Shown: positions 38,701-50,118 of the stretch, one piece after another
Layout: each line of letters opens with the position of its first letter
How positions within the stretch are numbered: position 1 is the first letter of the stretch
Assembly: GCA_964023275.1 (NCBI GenBank)
Contig: OZ029916.1
Coordinates: forward strand, 14,624,607 to 14,688,606
DNA length: 64,000 nucleotides
Direction of reading: 5' to 3'
Origin: Norana najaformis
Lineage: Eukaryota; Annelida; Clitellata; Crassiclitellata; Hormogastridae
The notes under the pieces: generated by a model
Databases searched by the model: none
The model's input: only the letters and a program-made list of their open reading frames with translations
Told to the model about the DNA's origin: nothing
Translations under genes and position numbers: made by a program

Positions 38701-41700
38701 CAAGCCTCTGGGTGACATGTTGGTCGACCCACCTCTTGTCTACCCCTTCACCTTTCAGACATTCGCCCCGGAAGTTCTGCGGGCCAAAGATCTAGGAACA
38801 GGATCCACATCAACGGCATCCGAAATGTGTCGAATGGAGAAGATGAAGGAGACCTTCTCAAAGGCATTGGCCTACCTGAGGACGACAGGTAAGTACGACT
38901 AAAGTTCAATTATAAGTTTTATGAAGCATTCTCTAATCAACGTATAGAATAATGGGAGAGAGAAGTTGACCTCGTTCGTGCCCTTTTACGCTGACACCAT
39001 GGCCTGCGTACGAGTGAATGGTGTAACAACGGAATGGTTCGTGATCATTCGTGAGCTATCGAATGGTTCCAGATCTCTCAGCGGCATCATTGGACAGGAT
39101 AATTGATTCCACGGTAGGTAGCGGTGCGATGGGTCCAACTCTAGGAGATGAAGTTTTCAGTGACTTGGATGACTTGCAGATGACGTTGCATAACTGCCTG
39201 CATTTCTGTAGATGTTCTTGTTGCCCTAGAGATCATGGTCGAGAAGTAAATGCCTTTGGCCTAGAACTAACCTGGGATAAGACCAAGATCCAGAGCAACA
39301 CATAGAATGCCCCAGGTCCGCACGTTCAAACAGCTCTAGAGAACATCGAGATTACGGACAGTTTAACTTACCTTAGAAGCCAGACGTTTGTCGACGGTAT
39401 TTGACCCAGATATTCAGCGTTGTATGATCTCCAGCGGTAAGGGAATTTGGCACTCCAGCATCAAGGTCAAATCCAAGCTCCAACTATAAAGACTGAACGT
39501 TTTCCGGTCTCGTACCATGGTTGTGAGATCAAGACGACCATATAGGCTCGCACAAGAAACTGGATGGTTTCGACACATAGTACCTCAGGAGGATTCTCAG
39601 TATTCCCTATACAGACCATTCTCGAACAAGGAGATCAAAGCAAGGATGGCAGCCGTACCCATCTCTGCTGTTGTCCAAGAACGCCGACTGCTGTTCTTGT
39701 GCCACGTCGTACGAGCTTCACCTAAGTGGGAAACGTGCAAGACAGTCTTGTCCTACGGCGGGCAGCGATGAGTCAAACTCTAAAGGAAGGCGTGTCGCCA
39801 CATAGTGGATACGACTTCGTTCAGTTCAGTTCGTCCTAGAGAGACAGACGACAGAAAGGATGACAGGCAGCCAGGCAGAAAGAGAGAGAGAGAGGAAGAA
39901 AGAGAAAGAAAGAAGGAAATGTATATATTTAGTACGCTTACGTCATCTATTATTCTCGAAAATCGTGTAATTGTGGATCCTGGAAATTCTTCGGCTGATG
40001 CAGGTGGCCAAGTATTGTCGTCCAAACTTCTGCATAATCGGAGACCGAATCGAAGAATCTCCGACTCGGACGCAGCAGAACTCGCGACTCATGAAAAATA
40101 ATTGAGCGAAGGACGTGACGCTGTAGGTCCATATTCCAGTGTTACCTTGTATTCTTGAGTTGCGGTTCAGATACGAACTGTTTAGGGCCTTTTATTGTGT
40201 CAGCTCAAATGTCTCAGCTAATCCTACCCCGTCATCAGCAGCAGCAGTTCCTAAAGCCAGATGCTTGAGGACAATGGGTGCGAATGAATATCTCCAATGA
40301 TTATTTTCTATCAACTGTCCCATGCATTCATCGTGTTTAGTCTGAGTCTTCGTTACTATTGCCATCAGCATGTATTGGTCCTCCTAAATAGACGGGCTGG
40401 TCAATATCTCCTCAGTACTCTAGTTCTTGGATGTCGTATGTGTCGTGTGTGGACGTTTGGATAGCACATTTCCTTGAGTGTTTGGAAGCAATTATCTGGA
40501 CAGCAAAGCACTGGAATGAAACTTAAGCGGACATCTACATTGTGTCACTCCGAGAAAATTTCTGAATAGCACTGGGAACCAACAAAGTTTATCGACGAGG
40601 AATTCGGAAGGCATGAATGCCCGGCGTTTGAATGATATTTCGGCTAAAGCGAAAACACAACAGCAAATCCAACTATCAGACGACCAGCTTTCCTTACGAA
40701 TGACAACAAATTATCAGTTTCCTATAAAATACCGAGATTCGGACCCCATACTCAGAGGTGAAAGGCAGAAGCATTAGCAATCTGCAACAGAGACATTCAC
40801 AAAGACGTGTTACACTCTGTGCCACTCCGACGTTATCATTTATTGATGTTGTTGCAGTATATACCAATGTCACGATGTTGTCTTATGTTATGACATATCT
40901 TCATGTGATATATGTCTGTAATTATGATGACGTATCTCCATTTCCACCTTTACCTCGTGTTAGGGATATTTATCATAACTTGCATGCAGTTAAAGCCTTC
41001 TGTTGTAGATGACTAAACCACTAAACCTCCTAGCCATTTGTCCCTAAATGAAGTCAAGGCATTCTGTTGGAGCTTCATTAGCCATGCCTTCTTGTCCCGG
41101 ACAGAGATAGAGATGGATGGATGGATGGATGGATGGATGGATGAATATTTGTTATTAATGACTGTAACATCATGTAAGTCAGGGCAGGTTGCACTTTTGT
41201 GAGGTACTGAAAATGCACAATATTAAGTGTCTAAATTCATACATACATACATACATACATACATAAATGGATGGATGGATGGATGGATGGATGGATAGAT
41301 GGATGGATAGATGGATGGATGGATGGATGGATGGATGGACGATAGGTAGATAGATGGACAGACAGACAGACAGGTAGAAAGAGAGAGTGAGTGAGACAGA
41401 AAAGAGACTGAGAGAGACGGAAGCTCTTGCGTCTTCTAACCCTGGAGAGATATATAGAGACATACATATATACAGAGAGAGAGAAAGGGAAAGAGACCGT
41501 GAATTCAGAAGCCGTTGGATCAGTCGTTATCAGTCGATCGGGATGAGATTCGGATCGATGGATTCGTCTGCTCTTAATTCGTCAATAGACTTCATCGTCA
41601 TCGTCGTCTTGTTATTGATCTGCGCAGGCGCCGAAGTCATTTGTGCCGAGACGGTTATGAATCCTATGCAATTCTACACGGAGGAGCGGGAGGACGAGGA

Positions 41701-41918
41701 GGAAGACGAGGAAGAGGGCACCGGTCACCAGCTCCATCCTCCGGACGAAGTCTCCTTCCTCTTCACCATTAGGTACACGACGACTTAAGTGTCTTCATGT
41801 CTTATATACATACATACATACATACATACATACATACATACATACATACATACATACATACATACATACATACATACATACATACATACATACATACATA
41901 CATACATACATACATACA

Positions 41919-41952
<34 letters not shown>

Positions 41953-43485
41953 CATCATACATACATACAAACATACATACATCATACATAAACACATACA
42001 CATAGATACATACATGTAATGTAGCAAAACATTTCTATAGAACACTTCAGCACATCTCAAAAGCGCTTCTACACAACCATCTAGATGATCTAAACAAGGG
42101 CGACTCAAGGACACAGGAAACGTGTGAGAAGCTGAATCGGCTAAAACAGTCCGTGTATTTAAAGCAAGATTTTTCCAAGCGGAACGTACGATGCACGAGA
42201 AAACCCAACGACCTCGCAATGATGTGCGGAATCCAGGAACCTGTAAATCTCCAGAGGGGGGGGGGGACAGCAGAGCGTAATGATCGGCGACCAGGCTGAC
42301 TCAAAAGTGAAATCGTGATCGTAATTCCGAGATTTCTACAGCGCCCAACGAAAGACGCGCCGCGGGGACCAGCTTATTCACAAGCGCTCAGTAAAAACAA
42401 AATAGATAGTCAAAAGGGTTCGGTTCCAGGTCAAGATCCAAAAGTCAGACGAAGAGATAGCGTGGCAGCTACGGGAGGGGGTGTTTGGGGTTGGAGAGCA
42501 GAGAGATAAGAGAGAGATAAGAGGAAGAAGGGATGTCAGGGTACTCAAAAGTGAAACACCGAGCTTTGTGATATACATCAGGAGCAGTGTCGACTGTCGC
42601 GTCCTAGTAGGAGATTCTGAAATGAATCCATTCTTTCGTAGGAAGCCAGTGCAGCGCTTCCCGCATACATTAGGATATATGGGAGTAGTTTGGCTGGTTG
42701 GCCACTATTTGGACGGCACAGCTGAGAACCGACTGGAGCTTACATATTGTGAACTTTGGCAGGATGAATGAATGAATGAATGAATGAATGATCTGGGGTC
42801 ACGGCAACATTGAACAAAATGCTACGCCACATGACCCGGATATGACGCAACTGATAGAGTTCAGGTTCTGTAAAGCGAATTGACGTGGTTAGTCATTTGA
42901 CTTATGTCAAAGACCTGCCCTAATGCATAATGGAATATTCAGTAAATTCGTGTTATCTATAATAAGATCAGAAAGGTGAGAAATCAAATTTTCCTCATAA
43001 AACACTAAAACTGACGTCCAGAGACGCATATGTCGGCCATGCACAATGATTTCAACAGTCTGAGAGCAATTCGAACACATTCGTTAGATGTCGCCATGGT
43101 AGATCCTTTAAATTGAAGGGAACCACCATACCCCGCTAATCCCCATCGCCCCGAGTACTCCTACCTCTCAGAAGCGCTGTGTCGTCATGCGTGACCTTGT
43201 AGGCCCTATACGCGTACGGCTGAACGTCTGCTATGACTTGCCTTTTGAAACAGGTTGTTCGTGGCGGATCAGGCGAACGGCTACAATGTGGACGTGAAGC
43301 GGTCGTCAGTCGTTTCGTCGAAGGGCCGAGGCAGCCCCACCCAAGACGCCGATCACCCGGGACCTATTTTCCTTCGCAACGTCGTCACCAGGAGATATAA
43401 ATACCGCTGGTTGGCCGTCGCCATCTTTGCGGTCACCTGTATGACCGTTATTGTTGTACTTAGTGTCGTGTACAGCAACAAGTAG
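29776..43485 (+). CDS. Three-module C-terminally anchored protein, unknown family (gene model)
   Basis: Proposed exons: 29776-29799 (possible), 31021-31197, 35496-35623, 37024-37167, 38601-38888, 41628-41772, 43254-43485. All junction phases agree (2,2,1,1,1,2), and the last six exons give about 370 codons ending in TAG. The protein shows three related modules: a helix with A-x-x-(W/Y)-L (NKANDWL, DRANSWL, SKALAYL), then about 10 residues later an (E/Q)-(T/S)-(V/L) strand (CETVTW, MQSLTV, AETVMN), then a hydrophobic strand with Arg ([26 protein letters not shown]). It ends in a 22-residue membrane segment (43408-43473) with a four-residue tail, so a C-tail anchor with the modules on the cytosolic side is inferred. 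I do not recognise the family. N-terminal exons and promoter are missing. The weakest point is the purine-rich acceptor before 35496. Confidence 0.7.
31021..31197 (+). CDS. Exon: module 1, helix and first strands
   Basis: Acceptor TTGATTGATCGCAG; donor TTACG followed by GTGGGT, phase 2 at both ends. It encodes [23 protein letters not shown] and TTYFVRGLR. An alternative donor four bases on (GG followed by GTAAAG) is phase 0 and does not fit the next exon. Confidence 0.7.
31198..35495. other. Intron of the three-module gene (4.3 kb)
   Basis: It contains tRNA-like box B sequences: GGTTCGAATCCC at 31561 followed by an (AGTA)n patch near 31685, and reverse-complement forms near 32517 and 35275. 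These are best read as SINE remnants. The section 32600-35200 is AT-rich with no recognisable gene. Confidence 0.5.
35496..35623 (+). CDS. Exon: module 1, last strand
   Basis: Donor GATCG followed by GTAAGT is excellent (phase 1). The acceptor GGGTGTAG lies in a purine-rich stretch and is weak; AG sites at 35413 and 35473 keep the frame open but have the wrong phase for the exon before. It encodes [20 protein letters not shown] and a lysine-rich loop ending YGSDGIQI. Confidence 0.65.
36060..36430 (+). pseudogene. LINE RT C-terminal remnant in an intron
   Basis: The plus strand reads [21 protein letters not shown] (in part), then [18 protein letters not shown], and ends with GGCGCTATACAAATTTGCAA. 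This is the typical end of CR1/L2-like ORF2 proteins (LxGLAPSYL, LRSAxQ) followed by the GCGCTATA..AAT 3' tail. It is 5'-truncated with stops. Confidence 0.6.
36850..36985 (+). repeat. tRNA-derived SINE remnant
   Basis: CTCTAGTGGTTACGTCG resembles a box A region, and TGGTTGCGAGTTTAAGTCTC a box B. Similar box-B-like motifs occur at 47.53 kb and, reversed, at 20.37 and 32.52 kb. Cloverleaf pairing is not preserved, so this is not a tRNA gene. Confidence 0.4.
37024..37167 (+). CDS. Exon: module 2, helix and first strand
   Basis: Acceptor ATCGATTTTAG and donor AACGCCG followed by GTGAGA, phase 1 at both ends. It encodes [20 protein letters not shown], then RANSWLKDQ and TNMQSLTVQ. The internal ATG at 37035 is in frame but is not the start. 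Confidence 0.75.
37262..37320 (-). repeat. LINE-tail hairpin fragment
   Basis: ATAGCGCCTTTTAAG and CAAAAAAGCGCTG form a near-palindrome that matches, reversed, the tail CAGCGCCTTTGTGAG...AAAAGGCGC at 57490-57525. Related fragments lie near 38.4, 41.15 and 47.45 kb. Confidence 0.45.
38395..38480 (+). repeat. Dispersed LINE-tail fragment
   Basis: TTAATGACTTTAACATCATTT...GCAGGGCTTTTCTGAGGTCC is repeated in diverged form at 41145-41225 (TTAATGACTGTAACATCATGT...TTTTGTGAGGTACTG). Confidence 0.45.
38601..38888 (+). CDS. Exon: module 2 end and module 3 helix
   Basis: Acceptor TATTGGTTCTTTAG and donor GACGACAG followed by GTAAGT, both strong, phase 1. This is the longest exon (288 nt). It encodes [20 protein letters not shown], a proline-rich link, and [15 protein letters not shown], the helix of module 3. 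Confidence 0.8.
38940..39780 (+). pseudogene. Decayed RTE/Jockey-like LINE in an intron
   Basis: Plus-strand pieces of a reverse transcriptase appear in order: a [13 protein letters not shown] region, [15 protein letters not shown] (the LK-W-KTKI block after the catalytic box), a YLRSQ-like piece near 39370, LDGFDT and [14 protein letters not shown] (39555-39620), and finally [12 protein letters not shown] (39680-39715), the RLxxxGHVxR block near the C-terminus. Frames shift repeatedly and no ORF survives. Confidence 0.6.
41115..41400. repeat. (GGAT)n, (CATA)n and (GACA)n microsatellites
   Basis: GGATGGAT runs at 41113-41142 and 41270-41338, ATACATAC at 41238-41265, and GACA/GAGA at 41355-41400. 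The frames across them are artefacts. Confidence 0.9.
41628..41772 (+). CDS. Exon: module 3 strands with acidic insert
   Basis: Acceptor TCTTGTTATTGATCTGCGCAG, with a good pyrimidine tract; donor CATTAG followed by GTACAC; phases 1 and 2. It encodes [20 protein letters not shown], an acidic run (EDEEEDEEE), then [11 protein letters not shown]. The acidic loop is longer than the loops of modules 1 and 2. Confidence 0.75.
41806..41950. repeat. (TACA)n microsatellite
   Basis: About 36 near-perfect TACA units starting 34 bp after the exon donor. The YIHT and MYVC frames are artefacts. Confidence 0.97.
42308..42770 (-). repeat. LINE family A copy A5
   Basis: Minus orientation, tail ATCGTGATCGTAATTCC at 42314, then GAGATTTCTACAGCGCCCAACG, CAGCTTATTCACAAGCGCTC, AAAAGGGTTCGGTTCC and CAAGATCCAAAAGTCAG. 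Beyond 42560 similarity fades; GAAGCCAGTGCAGCGC near 42640 may be the antisense of the HWLP region, so an internal deletion is possible. It ends at a (GAAT)n patch. Confidence 0.65.
43254..43485 (+). CDS. Last exon: module 3 end and C-terminal membrane anchor
   Basis: Acceptor CTTGCCTTTTGAAACAG, phase 2. It reads [20 protein letters not shown], a Ser/Gly/Pro-rich linker, [11 protein letters not shown], then the hydrophobic segment [20 protein letters not shown] and ends SNK-stop. Basic residues lie before the segment and only about four residues after it, the pattern of a tail-anchored or C-terminally anchored protein. Confidence 0.8.
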
Positions 43486-46140
43486 TTTCTTGTCGTCGTA
43501 TGATGACCTATTACAAGAAACTATGGTGACAAACTGGTTGAATTCTGTACTCTCTTCGACTCAGTGAAACAAGGTGCACGTTTTAATTTAAGAGGTACGT
43601 ATGTGCCTCAGACAATCTACCCAGCGGCGTTCCATACTAAAGGGGAGTTCGGATTGGTTGAACCACGTTGGGCGCCATCTGTCAGCAAGAACCAAACCAA
43701 ACAAAGCGATTGTCTAATTGGTTTCATATTCGTCTGTTTGGAATCGGAAAATTTGGAGCCGATCGCTTGTGATCTGAATGTCTATTTCTCGTCGAAAATG
43801 CAAAACGGGTCATGTAGGCTGTTTTCTTCTTCAAATGAGCCAAATGACGTCGATTTCTAGCTTGAAGTAAATACACGATCGCAAATTCAGACAGTTATAC
43901 GACAATTATTATGCGACATAACGACCCATTGTTTTATTAAGAAGTTTGTCTTACTTTAACAGAATAATACACCGTGACACAACATATCGTTAAAAGAGGC
44001 CCCGGTCTTCATGACGATATATGCGCAGTCGCTAATATTAACAGTGTGTTGTCTGAAAGGCCGTAGTTTTAATGTAGCCTACCTAAGCCTACCAAGCGTG
44101 GCCCTTTTAAAGCGTTGCAGTTATGCTTTCCCAGGTAGCCACGTTTAGTGGGCCTGCATTGTGCCACTGTATTGTGGCTACTGATGACCACCCAGGGGTG
44201 CAACGCGAGCCCAGCAAACGGAGCTGCGAGAGATGGGTCGACGGGCGTCTCTACTAAACCTTGGCGCGATTACATAATAATACTGAGTCAGAATTGTTTA
44301 ATCTGTGCACTGCACTCTCGGTTGAACAAGGAACTCCGTTGTCGCTCCGATTGGTATTTTTACTTACTGAAGGTCACTGCAGGCTAAAAACCTCACATGT
44401 AGGTGGTGGAATGCATAACCTATAACCCTATTGCAGAGGCGCTTGCATTTTAAGCAGTTGATGCTTTGTAACTTTTACCTTTTGACATAAAAATCCGCCT
44501 GTGTGGAACATCTAGAGATCTAGGCCTCTGTTAGGCCGAACCCTGCAGTGTGTGATGCAGAAGGACGTGGCTTGAAATGCAGGCACCAAAGACGAACGAG
44601 CAGAGAAATAAGGTTAGGCTTATGTTGTATTCGATTAAAGCAACACGGAAAAGTAAAACGAGAGCCAGACGAGGCAGAACAGCACGGAGAGAAGCAGCAG
44701 CGATAAAACGAGGAGGAAAAGCAAGAGGAAGAAAAGGAGGAGGAACGAGAGAAATATGAGGAGAGACAGAGGAAGAACTTTCGAGAAACAGCGATGTCTT
44801 TTGAATGTGGTATCTTCTTAAACTTCACTTTGTATACAACTTTTATGTTTGACATAATTATAACCTAATCAGATTCTGACGTTTTAATGGAACGAAATGT
44901 GTCATTTAACAGAATTTATGCTGCTCTCTGAATTAGGCTTGTGCACACCAATGCAGACAGGCCAATGAAAACACGCAGCATGTCTTAGTTAGCCAAGGCC
45001 TACAGGTAGAGCTGTATCTGTGGAACCTAGATTGAGAAATATGTCGGGTTGACGGACAGGAGTCGTGAGCTGCTTGTGATATCGTGCCAGAAACCTCGGA
45101 TAATTTAATTTTTCGGGGACGAGAGGACGATTGGTTTCGTCAAATGCACTTACGGTCCGTCGACTCGAAAAGTCTCGATCGGCGACTCAAGATGAAACGA
45201 CTAACGGAACTAATTTGACGAGCCCTGCTCTATAACGATTGCCCTCTTCCAAGGTGGAACCACTGGACGCAGGCCAAAGCCTAGCAACCGACACTGCACA
45301 ATGCAATTACTGCTGCTGCTGCCGCTATTAAGAATGATGCTGATGCTGGTATTCTGCGAGCATCGATGATCTTCCAACCTGAATAAGTTAACGTGCAAAG
45401 AACTAGCGGATGCACGATCTTCATGTGAAGAATGTATACATACACATAACAGGTGACATGGCTTTCCGAGGCTGGCAGCCCATATGCTAGTGTGTTAGTG
45501 AGGAATGTCTATTCAGTATATATATAATACCTAGTAAGTGCAGATTTGCTATAAGACGTTACACAAATGAGTTTCAACTGCTGTCAGCTTGAATTGATTC
45601 CTAAATTACTTTCTGGTTTCTGTAAATTCTTTTTATCTCTCATCCTCATCTTGTGTGGAGGTCAGTTGGCTGAACTGACTCTGCTGCAGTGGCACGAGCC
45701 ATTGCATGGAAGGGTGTTCAGTTAAATTGGTATCAAGGGTTCTCCTGCTGAACAACTCGGATTTGCTAATTATTCCTGTCAGCGACTAACTTCTTCCGTA
45801 AAAAGGTGTGAGTTGAGCACTGCGTGATCTTGCGATGTAACACCCACGAAACACAAACACCCATTGTGTGTGTGCGCACAAATATACATGAATATTATGC
45901 ATTATAGGTGTTTTTTTGTGTGTGAGTTATTTCGTTTCTTTCTGAACATATGAACTACGTTATATATGCGACGTACCAAAATACTCAATCATTGTACAGA
46001 TTAAATTACCTATTTCAAATCTTCTCTTACTGCTGTACATCCACCGCGTTTTCTGACTTTAATGTACAATTCGTGGCTATACTGATTTTCTAAGAAACAT
46101 ATTTTGATATTTCATTTGGTGTATTGCGTCGTTTAATTGA
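43486..46140. other. 3' flank and intergenic, no gene recognised
   Basis: No canonical AATAAA was seen in the first few hundred bases after the stop, so the 3' UTR end is unknown. Frames at 43564-43860 and 44148-44387 have no recognisable domain. A GAAG/GGAGG-rich patch lies at 44690-44775. Confidence 0.4.
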
Positions 46141-46141
46141 C

Positions 46142-46144
<3 letters not shown>

Positions 46145-46191
<47 letters not shown>
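46145..46191. repeat. (AT)n microsatellite
   Basis: About 46 bp of uninterrupted AT, followed to the right by a CACTCTCACT-rich stretch (46270-46370). Confidence 0.95.
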
Positions 46192-46193
<2 letters not shown>

Positions 46194-46507
46194 TCTACCT
46201 CTACAATGCTTGCATGCTTTACTTGTACACCTATACAAACTATCCACTTCGTCATTTGACCCATCCATTCTCACTATCATGCACTCTCACTCTGACCTCA
46301 CGCACTCTCACTCACTCTGACCTCAGGCACTCTCACTCACTCTACCTCATTCACTCTCACTGTCACTCTATCACTATCTTTTGGAAAACTATTAGCGGTT
46401 TAGAGGTGTAGTAAGGGATTGTTCCAAATTCTGAGATCAGCCCGACCGAAAGAGTAAACATTTCCTAGTGGACTGATGAACAAGTAATGTCGCGACTTGT
46501 CGCTACC

Positions 46508-46690
46508 GGTCATAGGCTCAGCACGGTCATAGGTCATAGGCTCAGCACCGTCATAGGCTCAGCACCGTCATAGGTCATGGGCTCAGTACGGTCATAGGTC
46601 ATAAGCTCAGCACGGTCATTGGTCATAGGCTCAGCACCGTCATAGGTCATGGGCTCAGCATGGTTTTTGGCTCAGCACGGGTCTTGGCTG
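46508..46690. repeat. 24-bp minisatellite (CATAGGCTCAGCACGGT)
   Basis: About eight variant copies of a GGTCATAGG/CTCAGCAC unit, some missing the inner GGTCATA block. No coding signal. Confidence 0.9.
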
Positions 46691-46909
46691 AGGGTTACAA
46701 AAAGAAAAGGGGGCTGTTCGTTGTTGTCGAGTAGTTGTGGGTTGTTGTCGAGTGGCTGTGGGTTGTCGTCGTTGTTGTTGCCGATGCTTGATCGTGTGTT
46801 CATGTAATGACTCGTCGCCAATTATTTGGCTCTAATACAGAACGGTTAATCTTCGAAGTTAATTCAAGTTTTGTTGTTCGAATTGAGCACTAATAAATTC
46901 GGAAGATTC

Positions 46910-47015
46910 ACTTCGTTGTTCTTCATTTGAGAAGTTGAGAAGTAGAAGAAGCCTCCCGCTAGACTTCGTTGTTCTTAATTTGAGAAGTTGAGAAGTAAAA
47001 GAAGCCTCCCGCTAG
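46910..47015. repeat. 53-bp direct tandem duplication
   Basis: Two copies, starting at 46910 and 46963, of a 53-bp unit beginning ACTTCGTTGTTCTT and ending CCTCCCGCTAG, with only a few differences. A third begins at 47016 (ACTTAGAGAAG) but diverges at once. Possibly the end of an LTR, not proven. Confidence 0.85.
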
Positions 47016-47449
47016 ACTTAGAGAAGCCGAACCTGACGGACTTGCAGAAGACTCGTCAACGGGACACACGTACCGCCTTTCGCCACAGTAAGATACTTGA
47101 AGAGGAGCGACGCCCTTCACCCACCGCTTGCGGCCACTGAATTGCGCAAATGCCGGTGAAAAAAGGAGTAAGGAGGAGGATGAAGAGAATAAGAGGTGGA
47201 GGAGGAGGAAGAAGAGGAATCGCCCTGTCGTCTAATGACGATCTATTGAACCTCCTTTAGTTTGAAGATCGTCATTTATCACTCTTAAAAAAGTCAGACG
47301 AATCCTCTGCTCACCATCTCCGTTTGTTCAAATATTCATGTTCCTTCCTATGGTGGCCGTCTCGTCTGCATCGACGGCCACCAGTGGCACCGACCCTCGA
47401 TGGGCTTCCTGTGTTACGCTAAGTAGGCCTTAAGTAACTATGCAGACAC

Positions 47450-47620
47450 ATAATGAAGCGCCTTTTAAGTACCTCACATGAGTGGTGGCCATTGGTGGCG
47501 AGATTGGTCGCCGCCGACAGAACGGTTGCGAGTTCATCTCCTGCCTCTAGCCTACGATTCCTCGCTCAGCCGATGGACATATGGCGAGTTAACAAATGTC
47601 TTACTTACTTACTTACTTGC
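47450..47620 (+). repeat. tRNA-derived SINE remnant with (ACTT)n tail
   Basis: It begins with the LINE-tail-like GCGCCTTTTAAGTACCTCA, then GGTGGCGAGATTGG (box A-like) and GGTTGCGAGTTCATCTCC (box B-like), and ends in ACTTACTTACTTACTT at 47602-47620. The GTGGCGAGA motif recurs reversed near 32.55 kb. Confidence 0.45.
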
Positions 47621-47699
47621 CGCTGCCAACAATGCCCGTTTTCTGTTGACTTAGCCTGCCTTAAGCAAACGGCGAATCAAACGGCGCAGCTCATTTAGC

Positions 47700-50060
47700 A
47701 TATGGGGGGAGGGCTAGACCCTGATGTGCCACAGGAGTCGACGGGGAGCAAACTGCATCAGGGCAGCCAGTCTACTAAGAAGGTGTTGCTATAACTGTTA
47801 GCACAATTTTACAATTAGTTGACATAAATGAGAGATTTAACAGACACTTATCGAGTTATGGATTAGGTAGCTGTCTATCTAAAATCATGGGCTTCAATCG
47901 GCAGAGGGCGCAAGGGGCGCTCGGTCACCCCGTGTATTTGACCGATGATAGACTCAGTCGGGGATAAATCATGAAAGTGCATCAAATTTTTTAAATAATC
48001 TTAAAGCAGACCCTATACTACAATCACGATCCTTAACCCATGCCCAAACTTTTACAAATCTAGCCACGGCTAATGGCTAAATATTGGCCTATTTATGATG
48101 ATCTGCGAGAGTGGACAAAGTTTAAAAGAACCCATCCACCCAAAGACTAAAGGCACATTCGCCTCTACCATTACACCTTAATTTCTATCGCAGGCTTTCC
48201 CAGCATACTGCATTCAGTTTAAGGTTTTTTCTACGTATGATAAATTAATCATCAGCGTCGTACGAATTATGAACTGGAGTGGAGCTGAATCCGGTCAACC
48301 GTGAACTCAGTCAGGCGAAAAGTCGGTCACCATGCATGCAGGCGGCTTTGACCTCAGCCCTAGTAAAGCAGTCGTCGTGAAATCACATGCAAGTGGGTCA
48401 GATGACCTCGAGGTCATTAATTCGGTTATCAGTAGACGTGTAAAAAGACAGACGGGCACTGAGTCACCTCTAAGGAAGGACAGTTCATAGATGGATCTAT
48501 GGCCTATCGGTAGGCAGGCAGGCAGTTAGCCTCAGAAATACACAGTGAACAAAACCTCATTAGACCTAATGGCTGTGCACAACGCCATGGCGTTATTCTG
48601 TTCCAGACAGAATAATTACCTGTCATATACCTAAAGGTAATCATTCTGATAAATCATGTGGATGTTGAAACTCAACCAGCGCAATCAACATCAGATTCGT
48701 TTTGAAGCAAAACTCTGTTCCATTGTCATTCGTGTTTGCAAGTCAGACGTGTTTGACTTGAACAAGTCTGCATTGAATCTTAGTTTTTCAGTGAAAAAGT
48801 AATGCACTGCAAAACTCTGGCTTACGATTCGTTCTATAGCTGACTTTAGTCGGACTCTGTCTCATGGGTAGCTAACGACGTCTAATGTTTCCGGGCTCCT
48901 TTTCGAGTTATTGGGAAACTCCAACAACACCCCCCCCCCCCATTAAATCTATGAAAATAATCTGGGATGGGCCTAGAGGCCTATTTTTAAGTTCGTATGT
49001 TTAACGAAGAAACTGGAAAATGGCGTCATATTATTATGTTTCAGTAAATTTAGGACATTTCACTGAAGGCGCCGTCGGTAACCCAGTCGCTACGAAAATA
49101 TTAGGGTGGGTATCTCAACGACATAATCACATAAGCTAGGTCTATAGACCCTATATAACTGTATGTCAGTCGGTTCCCCAACAGGAGTGTCATATACAGG
49201 CCTAATACATATGAACCCCATATGGCAATATCCCCATATGGGCTTCATTTCAAGGGGTTTAAGCCAGAAGCTCGTATCAACGATTTTTGGCGAAATAATG
49301 GTTTTGACAGAAATTCGGTTGACTGACGTTAAGGAAGCTTGTGCTAGAAGGCCGTAACTATACGGCATCATAAAAGACTAGTTGGTGCGAAGATACACCA
49401 CAAATTATGGGTCACTTTTATGCCATAAGGATGTAAAACTATGGATACGGTGTGTATTATGTCGTTTGCAACTAGTAGCCCTGCCAGATGGTTGCGTCTT
49501 GAAGAAACAACCATGTAGCAAAACCAGTGGCGAAGATTATATTTGTGCACCTGGGGCCCGGGCCCCGGCAATATTTTGAGCCTGGAGGCCCGGCCATTTG
49601 TTGGGCCCCGGCAATATTTTAGCTGCAAAATCGATACAAGGCAGCTCTGGACTGACAATTTTAGTTGTCAGTCTTCAGTTTAAGACGTTGGCAAACATTG
49701 CCAGTCCATAATTTCCAATTGTACCTCTCTAGGTACTGCTGTATGCCTACCTTTGCTTAGGTAGACAAACGGACAGACAGAAAGACAGATATACGAATAT
49801 GTACTACATCAGTACATACGTACTTATAATTATACGCAGGTCGACCAAGCGAACTGAGTCACAGGCAGTCAGACATACAAACTTTAAGCCACACAGGTCG
49901 CCAGAGGGCACAGATCTATAGCATGATTTGACAGAACCCTGAAAAATTAGTCTAATGCAGGTCAGACAAGTCGCCCTCACATCACTGCCATCGTCATATG
50001 GATGTCATCTTTGACCAGTCAGGAAGTAGGGTTGTAAGCCGAGCCGCTAATTTAGTTTCT
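47700..50060. other. Intergenic, no gene recognised
   Basis: Only short frames. A GGCCCCGGCAATATTTT block is present twice (49557-49575 and 49605-49622). A C-run lies at 48930-48942. Confidence 0.4.
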
Positions 50061-50067
50061 TCAGCTA

Positions 50068-50118
50068 CAAAACCATATACATGTACCGTATGTACATGTG
50101 GTTTTTGGTGGCTACATA
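50068..50118. repeat. Perfect-stem inverted repeat
   Basis: AGCTACAAAACCATATACATG and CATGTGGTTTTTGGTGGCT form arms of about 20 bp around a very short loop near 50088. It could be the end product of a small MITE or a cruciform-forming site. Confidence 0.6.

Noticed and set aside
41785-42219. ORFs through the TACA repeat
   Set aside because: YIHT and MYVC repeat peptides without coding support; the tract lies in an intron of the proposed gene.
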